This document shows, piece by piece, positions 25,519 through 35,000 of a stretch of DNA of 64,000 bases. Numbering within the stretch: position 1 is the first letter of the stretch; each line of letters begins with the position of its first letter. Below the pieces are notes generated by a model that had not been told where the DNA came from, ran no database searches, and was given only the letters and a program-made list of their open reading frames with translations. Origin of the DNA: Actinomycetospora lemnae (GTDB lineage Bacteria; Actinomycetota; Actinomycetes; Mycobacteriales; Pseudonocardiaceae); the NCBI RefSeq assembly GCF_028737315.1, contig NZ_JAQZAO010000009.1, forward strand, positions 124,001 through 188,000, given 5' to 3'. A program made the translations under genes and the position numbers.

Positions 25519-26475
25519 TCAACGGCGGCGGGCTCCGGCGAGGTAGTCCGAGACTCCGCCGGAGACGGCCTCGCCCAGCGCATCCATCCCGGTCGATGAG
25601 GCAATCGCACCGAGGTCCGTGGGGTTGGTGATGAACAACGGCTCGACCAGGGCCGCCGGCATCGCGCTGGGTTCGTCGATGTAGCCGGGGATGCGCGGAC
25701 CCAGGAGGACGAGGTGTCCGCCTCCCGCCTCTCCTCCGGACGAGTCGTCGACGACCCCGCGGTCAGCCGGCGGGCGACCCAGCTCCGCCAGACGCGACCG
25801 GATCGACGTCTGCAGCGACTCAGCGAGCGCACGACTCTGCGGTGCCAGAGGTCGCTCGGGTTCGTACAGCGTCTCGGTGCCGCCGACGGTCGGGTCGGCG
25901 AAGGAGTTGAAGTGCACCGACACGAGCGCGTGGGCGCGGGCCAGGTTGGCGCAACGCACCCGTGCCTCGAGGTCCTCCTGGCTCATGTCCGTCGTCAGGG
26001 CCCCGACCTGCCCGTCGTCAGCGCCCACGCCAGTCCCGAGGGCCTCGGTGGACCGGGTGAGCACCACCGTGTTCCCGCGGTCCCGGAGGTCGTCGGCCGC
26101 GGCCAGGGCCACGGCCAGCGTCAGCTCCTTCTCGACCACCGCCGTCCCGTCGGGTGTGGTTCCCACGGCGCCCGGGTCGGGGCCTCCGTGTCCGGCGTCG
26201 AGCACGACCGTGGCCGACGACCCGCCCCTGCGCGCAGGCAGGGCGACGCACCCCCCGTCCGGAAACGTGCGCGGGTCCAATTGCACTGGTGCCGGCTCTG
26301 CCGCCGCGGTCACCTCCCCCTCAGGACCTGGACCCGAGGGAGGCGGGTTGCCGGGCAGGAGCACCCCGATCACGAGGGAGGCCGCGCCGAGAGCCCCGAC
26401 GACTGCCGCCTCGAGGATTCGTCGGAGGACGGCGTCCTGTGCGGGGCGCGCTCTCGCAGCCCTGTGCCTGGTCAT
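25519..26475 (-). CDS. N-acetylmuramoyl-L-alanine amidase (Amidase_3), membrane-anchored or secreted
   Basis: 318 residues from ATG 26475. One hydrophobic segment near residues 22-45 is a signal anchor. The catalytic domain begins TVVLDAGHGGPDPGAVG, continues EKELTLAVALAAADDLRDRG and ALVSVHFNSFADPTVGGTETL, with zinc ligands His, Glu and His, and ends with the late Glu in PAALVEPLFITNPTD. It cleaves the amide bond between MurNAc and the stem peptide. It lies beside cell-wall and metal genes without an obvious operon partner. Confidence 0.9.
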   Translation of the reverse strand: MTRHRAARARPAQDAVLRRILEAAVVGALGAASLVIGVLLPGNPPPSGPGPEGEVTAAAEPAPVQLDPRTFPDGGCVALPARRGGSSATVVLDAGHGGPDPGAVGTTPDGTAVVEKELTLAVALAAADDLRDRGNTVVLTRSTEALGTGVGADDGQVGALTTDMSQEDLEARVRCANLARAHALVSVHFNSFADPTVGGTETLYEPERPLAPQSRALAESLQTSIRSRLAELGRPPADRGVVDDSSGGEAGGGHLVLLGPRIPGYIDEPSAMPAALVEPLFITNPTDLGAIASSTGMDALGEAVSGGVSDYLAGARRR

Positions 26476-26786
26476 CGCGACCTCGGCACCGCGCCGCAGC
26501 CGGTGCCGGCGGTCGTGAGGGCACCCGCGCCGTGCCGGTCCGGAACAGGAGACAAGCGCCGTCCTCCATGTCGGCGGTGGAGCGCATCCACCGGGGGTGT
26601 GAGGGCCCGCCACGAGCGACGGGAGGGTCGAGAGAACCCGGCGGCTCGGAGTGCAGCGCACCGCCGCGGACACGACAGATACGCCGGGAGGAAGGCGCCA
26701 GGCGTCGCGACGACGTGCGCGATAGGCACCTCGTCGGGCGCCCTCAGAAGGAGGGCGTCGAGTGCTCCGACCCGTGCGGCCGGAGG
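26476..26786. other. Intergenic stretch without a convincing gene
   Basis: Only short overlapping frames in both directions, none with a family match or a ribosome site. A GGCACCG/CGGTGCC hairpin lies near 26486-26508 beside the amidase start. Nothing else seen. Confidence 0.5.
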
Positions 26787-27326
26787 TCAGGCCGGTCGTG
26801 GCGGGCCCCGGACGGTGCGTCCGTCGGCACCTCGTCCGGCGCGGAGCGCTGCGGGACCCGGGGAGGCACACGCCGTGCGGGTCGGCGCAGTCGGCTCCGC
26901 CGGCACCGCCCACCAGCGCGGCAGTAGCACGTCGAGCACGGAAATCGTGTCGTCGAGGATGCGACGACCGCCCAGGAGGAGCCCACCGGCCAGGAGCCCG
27001 GCGGCGACGTGCACGCCTGCGGCCTCGAGCGGCCGGCCGAGCAGGCTGCCGTGGCAGATCAGCAGGGTCTCGACGGCGAGCTGCCCGAACCAGAGCAGCG
27101 TGATGGCCTCCCAGCACCACCGACGCCGCGCTCCGCTCCACTGGGCGAGTCCGGTGGCGCCGGCCGCGATCCCGACGACGCCCAGGAAGACCGGCATGTC
27201 GGTGGGCAACTCCCCCGCGCCCACGACGTGACCGGCGATGCCGAGCGTCGCGGCGAGCAGGGCCGTGGCGCCGAGACGCCAGAACGGCCCGCGACGCGTC
27301 TCCGCCGTCATCCGTCCAGCCGTCAC
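26787..27326 (-). CDS. Small multi-span membrane protein, paralogue group 2
   Basis: 179 residues with four hydrophobic segments. WFGQLAVETLLICHGSLLG is in the same place as the QPALHA / QPAVHA segments of the proteins at 16379 and 27423. The C-terminal tail is Arg/Pro-rich. No named family. GTG 27326 is chosen because a TACTCT -10 hexamer ends seven bases upstream (27334-27339, minus strand), which would give a leaderless mRNA; ATG 27311 is the alternative. Confidence 0.65.
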   Translation of the reverse strand: MTAGRMTAETRRGPFWRLGATALLAATLGIAGHVVGAGELPTDMPVFLGVVGIAAGATGLAQWSGARRRWCWEAITLLWFGQLAVETLLICHGSLLGRPLEAAGVHVAAGLLAGGLLLGGRRILDDTISVLDVLLPRWWAVPAEPTAPTRTACASPGPAALRAGRGADGRTVRGPPRPA

Positions 27327-27343
27327 ACGGTCGAGAGTAACGG
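27324..27343 (-). promoter_or_regulatory. Probable promoter giving a leaderless transcript of the 26787-27326 gene
   Basis: On the minus strand TACTCT (27339-27334) is followed after seven bases by GTG 27326-27324. This spacing places the transcription start at the initiation codon, common in actinobacteria. The block CCGTTACT (27343-27336) also occurs upstream of the paralogue at 16379 (17079-17072). Confidence 0.45.
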
Positions 27344-27422
27344 TGAGGTCACGACGAACCAGGCGGGGTCAGCGTCCCGCGCGCGCCAGGACTGAGCGCG
27401 TTCGGCTCATGGTGAGACACGC

Positions 27423-28169
27423 ATGAGCAAACGCGCTCGCCGCGACCGTGCACGAGGCCCGGTAGGCGCCCGCCCACGTCGCGCCTCGAGCCCGTCGGTC
27501 GGTTCGGAACGGGTGACCGCTGTCCCGCGCCCCGTTCGGCCCGATCACTGGCAGGCGCCGGGATCACCAGCGCTCTACCTCGTAGGCGGTATCGTCCAAC
27601 TTGTGCTCGGCGGACCTGCAACGGTGCGTGAGCTGACGACGGCCAGGACCCTCGCTCTGATCACGTCCTCGGTGCTCGTCCTGTCCGCAGCCGTGGGCTT
27701 CGACGTCGCCGCCGACGAGCGGCCGATCCACACCGCGACCGTGGCGCTGGCGGCGGTCATCGTCGGCGTCGGCCGGCTGTGGATGCAGGGACGGTTGCGC
27801 GGTGTGTTCGCCGCGGTCAACCTCGCCATCATCGGACAGCCCGCGGTGCACGCCGTGACCAAGTTGACCTACGTGGCGGACGCGGTGCCGCACGCGCACG
27901 GCTGGCCGGAGACCTTCTCGAGCGTGGCGCTGCACATCGCGGTAGCGCTGCTCCTGGTGGCTGTCTCTGCCAGCGAACCGGTGTGCGCGTTCGTCGCCGG
28001 CACCATCGTCCGGTCCCTGCGGCTGGCCACGTCGCCCCGTTCGTCCGACGCGCCGTCGCCGATCCGTCCGGGCCGACACGATGAGCCCGGGGACATCGAG
28101 CAGCAACTGCTGAGCAGTCGGTGCGTCAGCCGTCGCGGGCCACCCAGCACGCCGGTGCTCGCCGGCTGA
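27423..28169 (+). CDS. Small multi-span membrane protein, paralogue group 3
   Basis: 248 residues from ATG 27423. An Arg-rich N-terminal 50 residues precede four or five spans. AAVNLAIIGQPAVHAVTKLT resembles the central motif of the protein at 16379, and CAFVAGTIVRSLRLATSPRS aligns in place with the AEAVHRLARCLRSLIS segment there. The tail is hydrophilic. No family known to me. Divergent from the group 2 paralogue with a 96-base shared promoter region. Confidence 0.7.
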   Translation: MSKRARRDRARGPVGARPRRASSPSVGSERVTAVPRPVRPDHWQAPGSPALYLVGGIVQLVLGGPATVRELTTARTLALITSSVLVLSAAVGFDVAADERPIHTATVALAAVIVGVGRLWMQGRLRGVFAAVNLAIIGQPAVHAVTKLTYVADAVPHAHGWPETFSSVALHIAVALLLVAVSASEPVCAFVAGTIVRSLRLATSPRSSDAPSPIRPGRHDEPGDIEQQLLSSRCVSRRGPPSTPVLAG

Positions 28170-28372
28170 ATCTCGCGGTTCCCCGAACGGCCCTGCCCGA
28201 GGTCCCTCGCCTGCCCTCTCTCCGGCACTCGCCGCGTACGTGGCGGTGCAGGCGCGCGGGCTCCCGGGAGTGCCCTTTTCGGTACGCGGACGCCCCTCGC
28301 GAGCCCACGGATGTCCCCGTTCCGCGCCGGCGACCCTTCTCCCGGGGCCGGCCGTCCCCTGTGAGGCCCGAC

Positions 28373-29410
28373 ATGTCCTACCCAACCCACGACGCCCCTG
28401 ACGTCGACGTGCCCCTGCCCCGGCACCACGCCCGCCCGCGCCACTTCCCTGAAGGCTCTCCGCACCGGTCCGAATGGGTCGGCCGGCGCGTCCTGGTGAC
28501 GGGCGCGCGCGGCTTCATCGGCCGACACCTGACCGACCAGCTGCTCGAGGCCGGCGCTGAGGTCCACACCCTGGTCCGGCCGGATTCCCGGCCCCCGCTC
28601 CGGGCGGGGTGGACCGAGCATCTTCGCGCGAGCCGGCAGGCCTGCAACCTCACCGACCCCGACGACGTCAGGCACCGCATGGCGGCGACCGCTCCCGAGG
28701 TCGTCTTCCACCTCGCGAGCCGCGTCGAGGGGACGCGCGACGCCGACCTGGTCGGGCCGATGCTCGAGGACAACGTCCGGAGCGCCGTGAACGTCATGGC
28801 CGCGGCCTGTGCGCTTGACCGGCCTCGGGTGGTGCTCTCGGGCTCTGTCGAGGAACCCCGCGAGCCGGGCGAGGCCCCGAGCTCGCCCTACGCGGCCGCA
28901 AAGGCGGCTGCGACCGGGTATGCCCGGCTGTTCCACCTCCAGTGGGACCTGCCCGTCACGGTGCTGCGCCTCGCCATGGTCTACGGGCCCGCCCAGCCAG
29001 ACTCACGCAAGCTCGTCCCCCATGTGATCACCAGCATGCTCGCCGGTCAGGTGCCGCGCCTCGGCAGTGGCCGCCGGATCATCGACTGGGTCTACATCGA
29101 TGACGTCTGCGAGGCACTCATGACCGCGGCCACCCATCCCGGCGCCCCCGGTCTCGTGGCCGACATCGGTTCGGGCACGGGCATCAGCATCGCCGACACC
29201 GTCCCGCTCCTCGCGGAGCTGATCGGCTACGACGGCCCTCTCGGCTTCGGCGCAATCGACGACCGACGTCACGACCGTGCCCTCATCGCCGACCTCGCGG
29301 AGGCGACGACGGCACTCGACTGGAGCCCTCTCACCTCGCTGGAGAGCGGGCTCGCTCGCACCGTGCACTGGTACCGGTCCCGGGCCGCGGCCGCGGCTTG
29401 TGACGGCTGA
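28373..29410 (+). CDS. NAD-dependent epimerase/dehydratase (extended SDR)
   Basis: 345 residues from ATG 28373. The Rossmann motif VLVTGARGFIGRHLTDQLLE is at about residue 43, FHLASRVEGTRD follows, and the catalytic YxxxK is in SSPYAAAKAAATGYARL. VLRLAMVYGPAQPDSRKLVP and WVYIDDVCEAL are typical of nucleotide-sugar epimerases or dehydratases. A Pro/His-rich 40-residue leader is uncommon; an internal start is possible. Substrate unknown. The peptidase gene follows after 17 bases. Confidence 0.87.
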   Translation: MSYPTHDAPDVDVPLPRHHARPRHFPEGSPHRSEWVGRRVLVTGARGFIGRHLTDQLLEAGAEVHTLVRPDSRPPLRAGWTEHLRASRQACNLTDPDDVRHRMAATAPEVVFHLASRVEGTRDADLVGPMLEDNVRSAVNVMAAACALDRPRVVLSGSVEEPREPGEAPSSPYAAAKAAATGYARLFHLQWDLPVTVLRLAMVYGPAQPDSRKLVPHVITSMLAGQVPRLGSGRRIIDWVYIDDVCEALMTAATHPGAPGLVADIGSGTGISIADTVPLLAELIGYDGPLGFGAIDDRRHDRALIADLAEATTALDWSPLTSLESGLARTVHWYRSRAAAAACDG

Positions 29411-29427
29411 CCTCGCGAGGACCACCC

Positions 29428-30882
29428 ATGCTGCACAGCCCCGCTCGTCCCGCAACCGTCCGACCTCGCGGCACCCGGTCCGGAAGACTCGCCGCTCTCC
29501 TGATCGCCGTCCTCGTGCTGACTTCTGGCTGTGGCGCCGTCGCCGAGGACGGCCCCTCGACGTACGCGGCGAACCTCCGCGAGGACCGACCCGTCGTCGA
29601 TCTCAGCTTCGACCTCGCTCCCAGTCTGGACCGTGTCGCCGGCCGGGAGCGCGTGGTGTTCACGCCGGACCTGCCGGTGTGCGAACTGGTGTTCCGCGCC
29701 TGGCCCAACAAGCCAACCATGGCCGACGGCGGCACCGAGCTGCGTGTCGACGGCGCCGCCGTCGACGGTCGCCCCGCTGTGCCATGGATTCTCCCCGCCG
29801 GTGCTCCCGAGGGGGTGGCCGGGACCCTCGTCGAGTTGCCCCTGGCCGAGTGCGCACCCCCGGGCCGCCCGATCACTGCCGACCTCGTCTTCACCTTGAC
29901 GCTGGGCGAGGATGTCAACGATCGCGTCGGTTTCTCGCATTCCTCGGAGATGGCCTGGTGGGCCACCGGATTCCCGCTCCTGGCCTGGGTCCGTGGAGAG
30001 GGGTGGGCACGGGAGGACGCCGTCTCCATTCCCGGTGAGACCGCGACCAGCGAGGACTTCCGCCTCAGGGATCTGACCGTCACCGCTCCGGCTGGGCTGG
30101 AGGTCCTCGGCACGGGTACTAGAACCGGCACGTCTCCCGGACCCGTTCCCGGGACGACCACTCACCGCTTCCGCGCTGAGGCGGTACGCAACGCAGCAGT
30201 AACGGTGGGACGCCTCGACGTCGTCGAACGCGAGGTCTCCGGAGTCCGGGTACACCTCGGCACGCCCCTGAGCGGGACCGAGGTGCCACCGCAGGAATGG
30301 CTCGGCCGGGTCGAGCAGTACATCGACCGGCTCAGCGAGTTCGTGGGCCCGTTCCCCTACCCGGAGTTGTGGATCAGCGTCATCCCCGCGCAGAGCTCGG
30401 GCCTCGAATTCCCCTCCGCCCTCCAGTTCGGCGACCTCGGCCTCGGCGAGCTCGACGGCCTGGTCGCGCACGAACTGGCCCACCAATGGTTCTACGGTCT
30501 CGTCGGCAACAACCAGGCACGGGACCCCTGGCTCGACGAGTCCTTCTCGACCCTCGCTCAAGCCGTCGCCACCGAGCGAGAGAACGACTACGTGCTCGCC
30601 GACATCCCCGCCGGGCACCGGGGCGACATCGGCCGCTCGATGAACTCCTGGGGCTACGGATACACCTTCGACCGCTACTTGCATGTGGTCTACGACCAGG
30701 GCGCCGCCGTCCTCCTCGAAGCCCGACGCCGCGCCGGAGAGGACCGCTTCGACGACGCTCTCCGCGCCTACGTCACCGAGAACGCCCATCGGGTAGCAGC
30801 CCCCGAAGACGTCGCTACCGCTTTCGAGGACCTGCCCGAGGTGCGCGCCCTCCTCATCGAGAACGGCGCCCTGCCCTCGTAG
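29428..30882 (+). CDS. M1-family zinc metallopeptidase lipoprotein
   Basis: 484 residues. The signal peptide ends with a lipobox (LTSGC, Cys about 33). The zinc site is HELAHQWFYGLVGNNQ, with His 348, His 352 and the third ligand Glu 371 in PWLDES. The exopeptidase GxMxN loop is not obvious: upstream is SSGLEFPSALQFGD, so activity may differ from classic aminopeptidases. It lies just downstream of the epimerase gene and is likely cotranscribed. It acts outside the membrane. Confidence 0.88.
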   Translation: MLHSPARPATVRPRGTRSGRLAALLIAVLVLTSGCGAVAEDGPSTYAANLREDRPVVDLSFDLAPSLDRVAGRERVVFTPDLPVCELVFRAWPNKPTMADGGTELRVDGAAVDGRPAVPWILPAGAPEGVAGTLVELPLAECAPPGRPITADLVFTLTLGEDVNDRVGFSHSSEMAWWATGFPLLAWVRGEGWAREDAVSIPGETATSEDFRLRDLTVTAPAGLEVLGTGTRTGTSPGPVPGTTTHRFRAEAVRNAAVTVGRLDVVEREVSGVRVHLGTPLSGTEVPPQEWLGRVEQYIDRLSEFVGPFPYPELWISVIPAQSSGLEFPSALQFGDLGLGELDGLVAHELAHQWFYGLVGNNQARDPWLDESFSTLAQAVATERENDYVLADIPAGHRGDIGRSMNSWGYGYTFDRYLHVVYDQGAAVLLEARRRAGEDRFDDALRAYVTENAHRVAAPEDVATAFEDLPEVRALLIENGALPS

Positions 30883-30892
30883 CAACTCGGGC

Positions 30893-31483
30893 CTATGCGC
30901 CGGGCCGGCGGGACATGCCGAGCCACCGTGGGGTCCGGGCGAGGTAGCGCTGGTAGGCCTCCCCGAAGACCGGGGCGAGATGACGTTCCTCGACCGGCAC
31001 CCACCAGGCGAACGCCGCAGCCGCACCCGCGGCCAGCCCAGCGGCCGGCACGGACCGACGAGCCCCCGCCAGGCCGCCCAGCGCAGCCACATAGCCGACG
31101 TACTGGGGATTGCGGCTCCAGCGGTAGGCGCCACCGACCGCGAGCTGGTCGTCGGTCATCCCCGAGACCTGGGCGGCTCCGGTGAAGCGGCTCATGCCCG
31201 CGATGAACATGGCCGTACCGGCCGCGGCCAGCCCGTACCCGGCGACCGTCGCGAGGCGGGAGCCGGCAGTCCGCCCCCTCGGGCGGCTCTGCCGGAGGGC
31301 AACCGCAGTGGCAGCGGCGTGGACCCCATAGGTGCCGTACATCCAGGCGACCGTCGGCGTCGACAGCTGCCCGTGGGCCTCGAACTCCCGGCGCATACGG
31401 CGGAGCAGAGCTGCGGTGGTACCTGACGCGCTGGCGAGGAATCCGGCCACGACGACGGGCGACAACGCGTGCGGGTCAGTCAT
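30893..31483 (-). CDS. ICMT-like membrane methyltransferase, second copy
   Basis: 196 residues from ATG 31483 with four or five spans and the SAM-binding end QLAVGGAYRWSRNPQYVGYV, then WWVPVEERHLAPVFGEAYQRYLARTPRWLG. It shares the RNP and E-E-x-x-L core with the protein at 17978 but is otherwise diverged. It converges with the peptidase gene. The palindrome at 31497-31510 lies immediately upstream. Confidence 0.83.
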   Translation of the reverse strand: MTDPHALSPVVVAGFLASASGTTAALLRRMRREFEAHGQLSTPTVAWMYGTYGVHAAATAVALRQSRPRGRTAGSRLATVAGYGLAAAGTAMFIAGMSRFTGAAQVSGMTDDQLAVGGAYRWSRNPQYVGYVAALGGLAGARRSVPAAGLAAGAAAAFAWWVPVEERHLAPVFGEAYQRYLARTPRWLGMSRRPGA

Positions 31484-31496
31484 GACCAACAGGTAA

Positions 31497-31510
31497 ACAT
31501 ATGGACATGT
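31497..31510. promoter_or_regulatory. Palindromic operator upstream of the second ICMT-like gene
   Basis: ACATAT-GG-ACATGT, an inverted repeat with one mismatch per arm, uses the same two hexamers as the site at 17950-17965 in opposite order. It sits 13 bases before ATG 31483 and also near the divergent gene at 31547. Confidence 0.5.
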
Positions 31511-31546
31511 CGCGACGCAGGCGATCTTTCCTGACGTTGTCGACAG

Positions 31547-32020
31547 TTGCCCGACCTGTACTTCCAGATGTCGGTCCCTGATGTCACCGTGTCTCGCATG
31601 GAGGTGACCGACGCGGACGTGGCAGGAACTCCAGCGCGCAACGTCCGCGTACGTCGCGGCGAGTTCGTCGCGGTCTGGCGAGCCGCGTCCGACCGGGACC
31701 ACCACGACGCAGCGCACGGTGGCGAAGGCTGGTATGCGGCCGCTGTGGCGATGACGTGTCGGTGGCTCGCGACAGCACCGTCCCGGCTCGCGAACGGCCT
31801 TGTCGACCCCACGCCAGCGCCTGCAACGCGGCGGACAGCGATGGCGTACGAGGAGTTGATCGAGGCCGAGTGGCTCGCCGCCGAGCGGCTCGAGGAGACG
31901 CGCCCCGATCTCGCGCGGTCTCGACCTGGCTGGTGCGAAGGGGTACGGGCGACGCTGCGGTGGGCGTGGCGTCGCCAGGGTCCCCCACCGCTCAAGGCCG
32001 ACGTTCCGGTCGAGCGGTGA
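31547..32020 (+). CDS. Hypothetical protein at the left edge of the transfer module
   Basis: Up to 157 residues from TTG 31547; ATG 31568 or 31598 may be the real start. It has a His-containing central part (DRDHHDAAHGGEGWYAAAVA) and a helical C-terminal half with many Trp and Arg residues (AYEELIEAEWLAAERLEE, GWCEGVRATLRWAWRRQG). Not recognised. It runs toward the relaxase, ending 10 bases from it. Probably a plasmid or island accessory protein. Confidence 0.6.
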   Translation: MPDLYFQMSVPDVTVSRMEVTDADVAGTPARNVRVRRGEFVAVWRAASDRDHHDAAHGGEGWYAAAVAMTCRWLATAPSRLANGLVDPTPAPATRRTAMAYEELIEAEWLAAERLEETRPDLARSRPGWCEGVRATLRWAWRRQGPPPLKADVPVER

Positions 32021-32030
32021 TGGCGCGGAG

Positions 32031-35000
32031 TCACGCGTCGACATCGTCCAGGTCGTCGGCGTTTTCGGCGTCGAGGCCGTCGACAGGTTCGCTCGAGTCG
32101 TCAGGGGTCTCGACCTCCTCGTCGCGTGCCTGCCAATGCGTGAGCTGCTCCGCGCGGTGTTCGGCTTCCTCTCTTGCGTCGGCGTCTTCGCGGGCGCGGA
32201 TTTCGGCGAGCGCGCGGTTCGCCTTCTCGACGGCGGCCGACGTCTCATCGGCAGTGGGCACGCGTACGTGGTCCTCAGCCACCGGGCTCGGCTCCGAGGC
32301 GGCCACCTCTCGGATGTCGGGCTCGCTCGGCTCGACCTCGTGGTCCTCGCCGTCGTGGTCCGCTTCGTCGCGGTCCACATCCACGAGTTCGTGCTGGTGC
32401 AGGTCGGATGGGCGGTCGCTGACGTCGTCCTCGGTGACGTCGCGGTGGGCCTCGTCATCGGCGACAGCTGCGCGGTGGGCGGCGAGCCACTCGGCTGCGG
32501 TGGTGCGCTCCTCGGGTTCGTCGTCGGCGTGGCGAGCGGCGAGCTCGGCCTTGGCTCGTTCGGCGGCGGATCGGGTGCCGGCGGTGTGGGCGAGCCAGCG
32601 GGAGCGGGCGTCGTCTAGCTCGCTGAGCTCGGCAGCGCGACCTTCGAGGGTCTGCGCGAGGGTTGCGGTTTGTTCAGCTTCGGCCCGGAGCCGTGTCTGA
32701 TCGTCGGGGTCAGTGGCCGCGTCCGTCTCGGCGTGACGTAGCTGCGCGTCTTGTTGAGCGCGCGCGGCAGCTTGACGGGTGCCGGCGAGCTCATTGGCGA
32801 CATAGCGAGGCGCCCAGGCTGCTTCGCGTTCGTAGGCGCGGACACGGACGCGGAGCTGGCCGTCGGAGAACTCGAGCTCCTCGCGATCGATCTCCGGTCG
32901 CCCGAGGGCGCGCCAGGCGGCGCGGTAGGCGGCGTAGGCCTCGACCTTGCCTGGCCCCGGAGCGGGGCCGAGCGCGTCCTCGGCGTCATCGTGTCCGATG
33001 AGTTCCCGCCAGGCGGCGATGGACCTTGCTCGGTCCTGCCACTGGTCGCGCTCCGCCAGCGTCTCGGGAACCGGACCCAGGGCGTCGGCGAGCCAACGCG
33101 GCGGGCTTGTAGCGAGCTGCTCTCCAAGCTCGGCGCCGCGTTGGTCAGCAGCGTTGGCGAGGGAGGAAAGGTAGCGGTCCCAGTCGGCGCGGCCGGTGGC
33201 CGGGGTCCAGTCGGCCCAAGTGCGGCCTTCGGGGTCAAAGGTGTGGGCGTCGCGGATGCGGCCGTGGATGACGTTGGTGAGGTTGCGTGCGCCGTCGAGG
33301 GGCCGGTCGGTGACCGCCTCACGCAGAACGGTTTCGGGGTCATCGCCGGCCAGTTCGGCGCGACGCAGGATGCGCGTCAGCGAAGCAGCGCCGTCCTCGG
33401 CCGCGAGCCGTGCACGGCCGTGGTCGGTGATAGTGCCGTCGGCGGCGAGCTCGTCGAGCCACCGGCTGGTGCGTTCGGTGGCGGCGAGGTGCGCGGCGTC
33501 GGCGAAGAGCTCGCCGGCGGTGCGGGTTCTGCCGGATGCGGTGGCGGACTCAGTCGCGGTGGCGAGTGCGGAGGCGGAGTCGGCGTGGTCGTCTCTGGCG
33601 ATGACCGCGGCCAGGACGGCGACGGGGTCTCGGTGCAACGAGTGGTCCGCGGTGACTCCCTGCGCGGGATCGGTAGGGCCGGTGATGGTGGCGACGTGGG
33701 CGGTGTTCGCCTCACGACCGCGGGTGAGTCCGACGTAGCTCGCGGCGCGGCTGGTTCCGGGGCCGGCGACGAGATGGCTCGTGTCGACCGTCGTGCCCTG
33801 CGTGGCGTGGATGGTGCCGGCGTAGGCCAACGCGACATCCGCGGCGACGTAGTCGCTGGGCAACGAGATCGGGTGCCCGAGGATCTCCCGGCCATCGGAG
33901 TCGCGGCCGTGCACGGGCGCGACGGTCAACGCGCCGTCCTCGCCGAGGGTAGTGACCCGGTAGGTCTCGCGGTTGATCGGGCCCTGCTTGTTCCCCTCGT
34001 GGCCCGTCAGCTCCCAGCCGTTGCGGCGTGCGGCGACGAGGTCCCCGACTCCGGCGTAGTTACCGTCGCGACCGAGGCGAACGCCGTGTTGCCCGACCTG
34101 TCCGAGGCGAACGAGCTCGGCGCGCAAGATTGCGGAGAGACGGTCGGCCTGGTCGTTGGTGTCGACCACCAGCACCGAGCGCCGGCCAGCGAGGGTTTCA
34201 GCCAGCCACGCCCGGCTGGCGGACGCCTCGGCGTCGTCCAGGGTCCCGGCGTCGACGAGACGACCGTGGCGGTGGTACTCGCGCAGCACGGTCTCGTCGC
34301 CCTCGCGTAACCGCAACGAGGCGGGCCCTTCCCAATCCTCGCGGAAGCGGCGGGTCTCGCTCAGCTCGTAGCGAGCGCCGGCGTGGGCGAGCAGGTCCAT
34401 CGCTCCGCCCGCGCCGACGGCCGCGAGTTGCCGGTGATCGCCGACGAGCAGCAGCTTGGCCCCAGCGGCGTCGACATGCTCATGAATGGCAGCCAGTGCA
34501 GTGGTGTCGGCCATGGCCGACTCGTCCACCACCACGAGGTCATTGGCGCGGAGCCGCCACCCGGCTGCGTCCTCGACCGGGGCGCCCGCCGCGAGACGCT
34601 CCTGGGTGCGCAGCCAACGCTCGATGTTGCGAGCGTCCAGGCCCTCGTCAGCGAGGACCTGGGTGGCGATCTGGCTGGTCGCCAACCCGAAGACGCGCCC
34701 GGCGGCTGCGCCGCGGAGCTCGGGGTCGGACCAGGCCTTGGCCAGAGTGCCGACGACGAAGCTCTTGCCGGTGCCCGCCGGGCCGACGAGGGTCTCGATC
34801 TGGGCGCCAGAGGTGAGGACGCCGCGGACGGCGGCTGCCTGGTCGACTCCCAGCTCGAGGCCAGACTCCCGCAGTTGGGTCAGGAACCGGTCGGCGACGA
34901 AGGCTGGTGTCGCGGCAGCCTCGCCGCGGCGGGCGGCGGCGGTCATCGCGCGTTCGGTGTGGACGTGCTCGGGGGTGGCGTAGAGCTTGGCGCCGGGCGC

